Source: Ruixingdingia sedimenti (lineage in GTDB: Bacteria; Pseudomonadota; Alphaproteobacteria; Rhodobacterales; Rhodobacteraceae). From it: 5,584 nt of DNA. Position numbers and translations under genes: made by a program. Numbering within the stretch: position 1 is the first letter of the stretch; each line of letters opens with the position of its first letter. The stretch covers positions 1 through 5,584 of the forward strand of contig NZ_JAVKPH010000080.1 of NCBI RefSeq assembly GCF_031432425.1. The letters are read 5' to 3'. The notes below the pieces were generated by a model. That model made no database searches. It saw only the letters and a list, made by a program, of their open reading frames with translations, and was not told the DNA's origin. Positions 1 through 5,584 of the stretch are shown here, piece by piece.

Positions 1-161
1 GGCCTAGATACCGCTTCACCGAGACGGACGGTGGTTCGGAACGGTAGCTGGAAGGCGGGTGCGGTTGAGATGCTGCTGAGCTTGAAGGTTTGACAATCTG
101 GATGCGAGGCTGTCGGACGGGCCCTTTGGTTGGGGTTTGTTTCGATTGTTTTTTGTCTGGA
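1..161 (+). other. upstream and promoter-proximal leader, no gene seen
   Basis: This stretch precedes the boxA element and should hold the rRNA promoter and the first part of the transcript. I find no convincing coding region on either strand; the antisense open frame covering 16-354 has a low-complexity, Pro/Ser/Arg-rich product with no recognisable motif and lies across leader elements. A T-rich run at about 134-157 interrupts otherwise GC-rich sequence. Apart from a perfect TTGACA hexamer (90-95) no promoter part is clear. A weak 5-bp hairpin (17-21 with 29-33) has no T-tract, so I do not call a terminator for any upstream gene. Confidence 0.5.
90..95 (+). promoter_or_regulatory. possible -35 box of the rRNA promoter
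   Basis: TTGACA is an exact match to the housekeeping sigma factor -35 consensus and lies about 65 bases upstream of boxA, a plausible place for an rRNA promoter. The weakness is that the region 16-18 bases downstream (about 112-118) is GC-rich and has no recognisable -10 hexamer. It could be the -35 of a promoter with a degenerate -10, or a chance match. The true promoter may lie before this window. Confidence 0.25.
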
Positions 162-173
162 CGCTCTTTGACA
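162..173 (+). promoter_or_regulatory. boxA antitermination element in the rRNA leader
   Basis: CGCTCTTTGACA matches the enterobacterial rRNA boxA (TGCTCTTTAACA) at 10 of 12 positions. In rRNA operons boxA RNA is bound by NusB-NusE (S10) and helps RNA polymerase resist Rho-dependent termination across long untranslated RNA. Its position, about ten bases before the 5' arm of the 16S processing stem, fits the known leader arrangement. The TTGACA inside it also resembles a -35 box, but no good -10 follows and boxA is the better reading. I see no clear boxB stem just before it. Confidence 0.8.
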
Positions 174-183
174 AGATGGATGA

Positions 184-211
184 TGAAGGGATATGCGGGC
201 GGTTTGGTCGT
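184..211 (+). other. 16S precursor processing stem, 5' arm
   Basis: These 28 bases pair antiparallel with 1929-1956 beyond the other end of the 16S gene. The first twelve pairs (184-195 with 1945-1956) are all Watson-Crick, then there is one C:C mismatch (196/1944), then fifteen more pairs including several G:U. This brackets the 16S gene as the long helix does in other bacteria, where RNase III cuts it to release pre-16S rRNA. The pairing is seen directly; the enzyme is inferred from the family. Confidence 0.88.
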
Positions 212-233
212 TTCGGCGGCGAAATCGGTGCAT

Positions 234-258
234 ATCGGCTCACTAGGCTTCGGCCGAT
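234..258 (+). other. leader hairpin with inner UUCG tetraloop
   Basis: The inverted repeat atcggc (234-239) / gccgat (253-258) closes a 13-base loop. Within it GGC-TTCG-GCC (246-255) could form a short stem with the very stable cUUCGg loop; a competing 5-bp stem (239-243 with 262-266) would enclose that one. Only one of these can form at a time. It lies between the 16S processing arm and the mature 16S start, so it would be removed during maturation. No specific role can be assigned. Confidence 0.45.
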
Positions 259-323
259 GATGTGAGTGTCAGCTTCACTGTTTGGCGGCCTTGTCTTCGG
301 ATGAGGTGCGACAAGCAGAGACT

Positions 324-343
324 GTTTCCGGGGAACCGGAAAC
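324..343 (+). other. perfect 8-bp leader hairpin with GNRA loop
   Basis: gtttccgg (324-331) and ccggaaac (336-343) are exact inverse complements around the loop GGAA, a GNRA-type tetraloop. No T-tract follows, so it is not an intrinsic terminator. It sits 43 bases before the 16S 5' end, in the part of the leader removed by maturation, and may help fold the leader or position processing enzymes. That role is inference. Confidence 0.6.
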
Positions 344-367
344 GATATGTGCAAGGTTCGCTGTCAA

Positions 368-385
368 GAACCCTTTCGGGGGTTT
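368..385 (+). other. small hairpin just before the 16S 5' end
   Basis: Bases 369-373 (aaccc) pair with 380-384 (gggtt), plus a G:U pair 368/385, around a six-base loop. The stem ends exactly where mature 16S is predicted to begin. An alternative pairs ggttc (355-359) with gaacc (368-372), so the region could switch between two folds before final 5' trimming. Both pairings are short, and a function is not established by sequence alone. Confidence 0.4.
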
Positions 386-1858
<1,473 letters not shown>

Positions 1859-1896
1859 GTTCCACCAGGATCGTGCCTGCACGGTCCTACAGGAAC
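1859..1896 (+). other. spacer hairpin after 16S
   Basis: A two-part stem: gttcc (1859-1863) pairs with ggaac (1892-1896), then a 3x3 internal loop, then nine pairs (1867-1875 with 1880-1888, one G:U) closed by a four-base loop. There is no following T-tract. It lies inside the loop closed by the 16S processing helix and would be removed when the 16S 3' end is trimmed. Confidence 0.6.
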
Positions 1897-1905
1897 TACT
1901 TGGCA

Positions 1906-1923
1906 GAGTTCAGTCATGAACTC
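1906..1923 (+). other. second spacer hairpin after 16S
   Basis: gagttca (1906-1912) and tgaactc (1917-1923) are exact inverse complements around the loop GTCA. It lies just before the 3' arm of the 16S processing stem, so it may help present that helix. No T-tract follows, which argues against a terminator. Confidence 0.55.
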
Positions 1924-1928
1924 ACAAT

Positions 1929-1956
1929 GCGGCCAGGCCGTCCCCATATCCCTTCA
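1929..1956 (+). other. 16S precursor processing stem, 3' arm
   Basis: This is the partner of 184-211 across the whole 16S gene. Twenty-seven of 28 positions can pair when G:U is allowed. It lies about 80 bases after the 16S 3' end and 32 bases before tRNA-Ile, so a cut here would separate pre-16S from the tRNA and 23S part of the transcript. Confidence 0.88.
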
Positions 1957-1988
1957 GACAGATGCCGGGCTACCCGCACGGTTGATCC

Positions 1989-2065
1989 GGGTCGGTAGCT
2001 CAGGTGGTTAGAGCGTACGCCTGATAAGCGTAAGGTCGATGGTTCGAGTCCATCTCGACCCACCA
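1989..2065 (+). tRNA. tRNA-Ile (anticodon GAT)
   Basis: Carries isoleucine and reads AUC and AUU codons. A complete 77-nt cloverleaf is visible: the 7-bp acceptor stem (1989-1995 with 2055-2061, last pair G:U), an anticodon stem of five pairs (2016-2020 with 2028-2032) around CTGATAA with GAT at 2023-2025, and a T stem (2038-2042 with 2050-2054) with loop TTCGAGT. The discriminator is A (2062) and the CCA end is encoded (2063-2065). It is the first of the two spacer tRNAs, in the usual bacterial Ile-Ala order, and is cotranscribed with the rRNAs. Confidence 0.98.
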
Positions 2066-2078
2066 TTACCGTGCGAAC

Positions 2079-2154
2079 GGGGCCTTAGCTCAGCTGGGAG
2101 AGCGCCTGATTTGCATTCAGGAGGTCATCGGTTCGATCCCGATAGGCTCCACCA
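2079..2154 (+). tRNA. tRNA-Ala (anticodon TGC)
   Basis: Carries alanine and reads GCA, GCG and, with wobble modification, other GCN codons. The 76-nt cloverleaf has acceptor arms 2079-2085 and 2144-2150. The third pair is G:U (2081/2148), the G3:U70 identity element recognised by alanyl-tRNA synthetase. The anticodon stem (2105-2109 with 2117-2121) closes the loop TTTGCAT with TGC at 2112-2114. The CCA end is encoded (2152-2154). Only 13 bases separate it from tRNA-Ile, so both are probably cut from one spacer precursor. Confidence 0.98.
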
Positions 2155-2170
2155 GCACCCGCGGCATCTG

Positions 2171-2216
2171 CGACTCGACCATCAAGCCCTCGCGTGAGGG
2201 TTTGATCGTCCAGTCG
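2171..2216 (+). other. long hairpin downstream of tRNA-Ala
   Basis: The apical part is an 11-bp stem (2181-2191 with 2196-2206, one G:U) with loop GCGT. Below it, 2171-2180 pairs with 2207-2216 except for two symmetric C:C mismatches, giving 19 pairs over 21 positions. No T-run follows directly (the next bases are ggacgg), so it is not an intrinsic terminator. It begins 17 bases after tRNA-Ala and stops just before the spacer boxA-like element, so it may mark the boundary for tRNA 3' processing. That role is inference. Confidence 0.65.
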
Positions 2217-2218
2217 GA

Positions 2219-2230
2219 CGGAATTTGACA
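2219..2230 (+). promoter_or_regulatory. spacer boxA-like element before 23S
   Basis: CGGAATTTGACA matches the leader boxA of this operon at 9 of 12 positions, including the whole 3' half TTTGACA. Bacterial rRNA operons often carry a second boxA in the 16S-23S spacer, which renews antitermination before 23S. The position after the tRNAs and before the 23S processing stem fits. The 5' half is weak. It also contains a TTGACA, but the sequence 17-18 bases on is not a good -10, so an internal promoter is less likely. Confidence 0.5.
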
Positions 2231-2276
2231 TCGTTGAGAGAGAAACATCAGTATCGCTGGTGATCCGGAGTATCGG

Positions 2277-2305
2277 ATCGCCCGGGGTTCGGCCCCGAAG
2301 GCGAT
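2277..2305 (+). other. GC-rich spacer hairpin
   Basis: atcgcc (2277-2282) pairs with ggcgat (2300-2305) and, after a two-base AA bulge, cgggg (2283-2287) pairs with ccccg (2293-2297) around TTCGG. A competing weaker stem joins 2269-2275 to 2302-2308. It lies between the boxA-like element and the 23S processing arm. No role can be assigned. Confidence 0.5.
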
Positions 2306-2334
2306 ATTGTCCAAGTCTAGTACACTAACCAAAT

Positions 2335-2361
2335 GCAGCACGCACGAACCAGGCGTGCTGC
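2335..2361 (+). other. perfect 9-bp spacer hairpin
   Basis: gcagcacgc (2335-2343) and gcgtgctgc (2353-2361) are exact inverse complements around a nine-base loop. A T-run is lacking, so it is not a terminator. It lies about 50 bases before the 23S processing arm, in a spacer part that is otherwise not conserved. Confidence 0.55.
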
Positions 2362-2413
2362 GGGTAAGTATGCTTTTGACTCCGGGAAGTTGGCCCTGCC
2401 GAGACAAAAGGCG

Positions 2414-2446
2414 GCACGGCCTTGCTCTTCCTGGATCAAATCAAGC
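2414..2446 (+). other. 23S precursor processing stem, 5' arm
   Basis: Pairs with 5254-5286 beyond the 23S 3' end. The inner 16 pairs (2431-2446 with 5254-5269) are perfect Watson-Crick; after mismatches at 2430/5270 and 2427/5273 the helix continues to 2416/5284, and after a C:C mismatch one more pair forms at 2414/5286. The innermost pairs are helix 1 of mature 23S, so mature and precursor helices stack as one rod. In other bacteria RNase III cuts this helix to release pre-23S; the enzyme is inferred. Confidence 0.88.
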
Positions 2447-2568
2447 GCGATAAGGGCGTTTGGTGGATGCCTTGGCAGCAAGAGGCGATGAAGGACGTGA
2501 TACCCTGCGTTAAGCCATGGGGAGCCGGGAATAGGCTTTGATCCATGGATCTCCGAATGGGGCAACCC

Positions 2569-2621
2569 ACCTGACACGCTGTTATTGTTTGCTCTGCAAT
2601 CAATAACGGTGTGAGACAGGT
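2569..2621 (+). other. enlarged helix 9 of 23S rRNA
   Basis: Where E. coli has a short hairpin, this 23S has acctg/caggt (2569-2573 with 2617-2621) and then 13 continuous pairs (2575-2587 with 2601-2613, including G:U) around a 13-base loop that can add four more pairs (2589-2592 with 2596-2599). Helix 9 is the known site of intervening sequences in many alphaproteobacteria, cut by RNase III to give a separate 5' 23S fragment. This version is much shorter than typical inserts, so cleavage is possible but unproven. Confidence 0.65.
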
Positions 2622-3510
2622 ATCAAGATCCTGAACACATAGGGGTTTTGAAGCGAACCCGGGGAACTGAAACATCTAAGTACCCGGAGGAAAGGAAATC
2701 AACAGAGACTCCGTTAGTAGTGGCGAGCGAACGCGGACCAGCCGAGCCTGGAAGTGTGACTGGAACTGTCTGGAAAGGCAGGCCATAGCGGGTGACAGCC
2801 CCGTACAGGAAGCACCACGGGACATATCAAGTAGGGCGGGACACGTGAAATCCTGTCTGAAGATCGGGGGACCACCCCCGAAGGCTAAGTACTCCTTGCT
2901 GACCGATAGCGAACCAGTACCGTGAGGGAAAGGTGAAAAGCACCCCGACAAGGGGAGTGAAACAGTACCTGAAACCGGACGCCTACAAGCAGTCGGAGGG
3001 GCCTCGAGCCCTGACGGCGTACCTTTTGTATAATGGGTCAACGACTTGGTCTTACGAGCAAGCTTAAGCCGATAGGTGGAGGCGCAGCGAAAGCGAGTCT
3101 TAACAGGGCGCATGAGTTCGTGGGATCAGACCCGAAACCGAGTGATCTAGCCATGTGCAGGATGAAGGTTGGGTAACACCAACTGGAGGTCCGAACCAAC
3201 ACCCGTTGAAAAGGGTCTGGATGACGTGTGGCTAGGGGTGAAAGGCCAATCAAACTCGGAGATAGCTGGTTCTCCGCGAAAGCTATTTAGGTAGCGCCTC
3301 GGACGAATACCTGCGGGGGTAGAGCACTGCATGGGTGATGGGGTCCCACAGACTTACTGAGCCTAAGCAAACTCCGAATACCGCAGAGTACTATCCGGGA
3401 GACACACGGCGGGTGCTAACGTCCGTCGTGAAGAGGGAAACAACCCTGACCTGCAGCTAAGGCCCCTAATTCGTGGCTAAGTGGGAAAGCATGTGGGACG
3501 GCCAAAACAA

Positions 3511-3541
<31 letters not shown>

Positions 3542-3667
3542 TAAAGATAGCGTAACAGCTCACTGGTCTAGATAAGCTGTCCTGCGGCGAAGATGTAACG
3601 GGGCTCAAGCCACGAGCCGAAGCTCAGGATGCATAGCGATATGCGTGGTAGCGGAGCGTTCCGTGAT

Positions 3668-3740
3668 ACAGCCTCATGTCTCTTTGCCTCTGGCATGGAG
3701 ACGCGAGGCTTTCTGTGAAGCCGGGCCGTAAGGCATCCGG
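3668..3740 (+). other. expanded helix 45-46 region of 23S rRNA
   Basis: Between the conserved GAGCGTT (3654-3660) and the GGAGAGAT block ending at 3749 there are 96 bases where E. coli, as I recall it, has about 50. The extra sequence folds into two hairpins. The first has agcctc/gaggct (3670-3675 with 3705-3710), gtctc/gagac (3678-3682 with 3698-3702) and tgcc/ggca (3685-3688 with 3692-3695). The second has CCGG/CCGG (3721-3724 with 3737-3740) and GCC-GTAA-GGC with a GNRA loop. Helix 45 is a known intervening-sequence site in Salmonella and epsilonproteobacteria. Confidence 0.65.
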
Positions 3741-4258
3741 TGGAGAGATCGGAAGCGAGAATGTTGACATGAGTAGCGACAAAGAGGGTGAGAGACCCTC
3801 TCGCCGAAAGTCCAAGGGTTCCTGCTTAAAGCTAATCTGAGCAGGGTAAGCCGGCCCCTAAGGCGAGGCCGAAAGGCGTAGTCGATGGGAACCAGGTTAA
3901 TATTCCTGGGCCAGGAGGAAGTGACGGATGCTTACTGTAGTTCGGCCTTATCGGATTGGCCGGGCTGCTGCGGCGTCCCCGGAAATAGCCCTCCATCAGA
4001 CCGTACCCGAAACCGACACAGGTGGACTGGTAGAGTATACCAAGGCGCTTGAGAGAACCACGTTAAAGGAACTCGGCAAAATGCTCCCGTAAGTTCGCGA
4101 GAAGGGAGCCCCGTCTGTAGGCAACTATGGGCGGGGGGCACAAACCAGGGGGTGGCGACTGTTTACTTAAAACACAGGGCTGTGCGAAGCCGCAAGGCGA
4201 CGTATACAGTCTGACGCCTGCCCGGTGCCGGAAGGTTAAGAGGAGGGGTGCAAGCTCC

Positions 4259-4354
<96 letters not shown>

Positions 4355-4787
4355 CGATCTCCCCGCTGTCTCTAACGTGGACTCAGCGAAATTGAACTGT
4401 GTGTCAAGATGCACACTACCCGCGGTTAGACGGAAAGACCCCATGAACCTTTACTCCAGCTTCGCACTGGCATCAGGAATGTGATGTGCAGGATAGGTGG
4501 TGGGCTTCGAAACCGGGACGCCAGTTCCGGTGGAGCCTCCCTTGAGATACCACCCTTCGCCTTCTTGATGTCTAACCGCGGTCCGTCATCCGGATCCGGG
4601 ACCATGCGTGGTGGGGAGTTTGACTGGGGCGGTCGCCTCCCAAATCGTAACGGAGGCGCGCGATGGTGGGCTCAGAGCGGTCGGAAATCGCTCGTTGAGT
4701 GCAATGGCAGAAGCCCGCCTGACTGCAAGACTGACAAGTCGAGCAGAGACGAAAGTCGGCCATAGTGATCCGGTGGTCCCAAGTGGG

Positions 4788-4836
<49 letters not shown>

Positions 4837-4906
4837 GATGCCCAAGAGTCCATATCGACGGCATCGTTTGGCACCTCGATGTCGGCTCATCTCATCCTGG
4901 GGCTGG

Positions 4907-4943
<37 letters not shown>

Positions 4944-5253
4944 AGGTACGTGAGCTGGGTTTAGAACGTCGTGAGACAGTTCGGTCCCTATCTGCCGTGG
5001 GTGTAGGAGACTTGAGAAGAGTTGCCCCTAGTACGAGAGGACCGGGGTGAACGCTCCACTGGTGGACCTGTTGTGGCGCCAGCCGCAGTGCAGGGTAGCT
5101 ATGAGCGGACAGGATAAACGCTGAAGGCATCTAAGCGTGAAGCCCCCTTCAAAACAAGGTCTCCCCTGAGGGCCGTGGAAGACCACCACGTCGATAGGCC
5201 GGAGGTGTAAGTGCAGCAATGCATTCAGCTGACCGGTACTAATTGCCCGATAG

Positions 5254-5286
5254 GCTTGATTTGATCCAGAAACAGCAAGGCTGTCC
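5254..5286 (+). other. 23S precursor processing stem, 3' arm
   Basis: Complement of 2414-2446 across the entire 23S gene, with about 29-30 of 33 positions paired. Bases up to about 5263 belong to mature 23S; the rest is removed. The remaining 23S-5S spacer (5287-5336) contains only a tandem 7-base repeat, AAGCGCC at 5316-5322 and 5325-5331, with no evident role. Confidence 0.88.
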
Positions 5287-5336
5287 GATCGGTCAAAAGC
5301 ACCTGGACGAAAGACAAGCGCCAAAAGCGCCTGATG

Positions 5337-5351
5337 TGATGTTCCTTCCCC
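5337..5351 (+). other. 5S precursor stem, 5' arm
   Basis: tgatgttcctt (5337-5347) is the exact inverse complement of aaggaacatca (5474-5484). It joins helix I of 5S (5352-5361 with 5460-5469) through a four-base junction in which two of four positions pair, giving a nearly continuous helix of 25 positions. Such a stem defines the pre-5S that nucleases trim at the 5S ends; RNase E does this in E. coli, and the enzyme here is unknown. Confidence 0.8.
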
Positions 5352-5469
<118 letters not shown>

Positions 5470-5470
<1 letters not shown>

Positions 5471-5484
5471 GGAAAGGAACATCA
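5470..5484 (+). other. 5S precursor stem, 3' arm
   Basis: Partner of 5337-5351, with aaggaacatca (5474-5484) fully complementary to the upstream arm. After it comes a 21-base spacer (5485-5505) with no structure or T-tract, then tRNA-fMet. Transcription is therefore expected to read through into the tRNA. Confidence 0.8.
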
Positions 5485-5505
5485 ACTCCCTCAACAAAAC
5501 CCGGC

Positions 5506-5582
<77 letters not shown>

Positions 5583-5584
5583 AA

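Noticed and set aside
168..173. TTGACA in the leader as a -35 box
   Set aside because: It is the 3' half of boxA, and the would-be -10 (about 191-197) is poor and lies inside the 16S processing stem.
16..354. 112-codon minus-strand frame in the leader
   Set aside because: Low-complexity composition, no known motif, and it overlaps boxA, the 16S processing arm and leader hairpins.
2225..2230. TTGACA in the spacer as an internal promoter for 23S
   Set aside because: The hexamer 17-18 bases on (tcagta/cagtat) is a weak -10; a boxA-like element explains the motif better.
2335..2361. 9-bp hairpin as an intrinsic terminator
   Set aside because: No T-tract follows and termination here would silence 23S and 5S.
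2117..2407. 96-codon minus-strand frame ending in VEPIGIEPMTS
   Set aside because: The tail is simply the antisense reading of the tRNA-Ala gene, a recurrent false peptide in databases.
2676..3113. 145-codon open frame antisense to 23S
   Set aside because: Its translation resembles the well-known spurious products read antisense to 23S that have been entered in databases as hypothetical or cell-wall hydrolase proteins. The DNA is conserved 23S rRNA.
4481..4765. 94-codon plus-strand frame inside 23S
   Set aside because: Lies wholly in conserved 23S domain V sequence with no independent sign of translation.
5316..5331. Tandem AAGCGCC repeat in the 23S-5S spacer as a repeat array
   Set aside because: Only two 7-base copies; too short to distinguish from chance.

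Overview
The window is one complete ribosomal RNA operon read on the + strand: leader, 16S rRNA, tRNA-Ile(GAT), tRNA-Ala(TGC), 23S rRNA, 5S rRNA and initiator tRNA-fMet(CAT). It holds no protein-coding gene I can support. The gene order with a trailing tRNA-fMet, the compact 16S V3 region, the 23S domain III layout and the 5S sequence all point to an alphaproteobacterium. I could not place it to order by eye; parts of the 16S resemble several deep lineages, including Rhodospirillales-like ones, and that is a weak impression.

Layout. Positions 1-385 are the operon leader, with a boxA antitermination element (162-173), the 5' arm of the 16S processing stem (184-211) and several small hairpins, one a perfect 8-bp stem with a GGAA loop. 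The 16S gene runs from about 386 to 1850. The 589-nt internal spacer holds two hairpins, the 3' arm of the 16S processing stem (1929-1956), tRNA-Ile (1989-2065), tRNA-Ala (2079-2154), a long hairpin, a second boxA-like element (2219-2230), two more hairpins and the 5' arm of the 23S processing stem (2414-2446). The 23S gene runs from about 2439 to 5263 and its 3' processing arm continues to 5286. After a short spacer comes 5S rRNA (about 5352-5470) inside its own precursor stem (5337-5361 with 5460-5484). The window ends two bases after the CCA of tRNA-fMet (5506-5582). No terminator is visible, so the operon may continue.

How it works together. All RNAs would be made as one transcript, protected from early termination by the boxA (Nus factor) system. 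Three long-range helices, each of which I paired base by base, bracket 16S, 23S and 5S and explain how the precursor is cut apart. The tRNAs supply isoleucine, alanine and initiator methionine acceptors in step with ribosome synthesis.

What stands out. The 23S has an expansion of roughly 45 nt around helices 45-46 and an enlarged helix 9, both at sites where other bacteria carry intervening sequences. The initiator tRNA lacks one of the three conserved G:C pairs of its anticodon stem. The 5S carries an apparent compensatory base-pair swap. I see no mobile element, CRISPR array or new system; the window is an ordinary rRNA operon with local structural variations.
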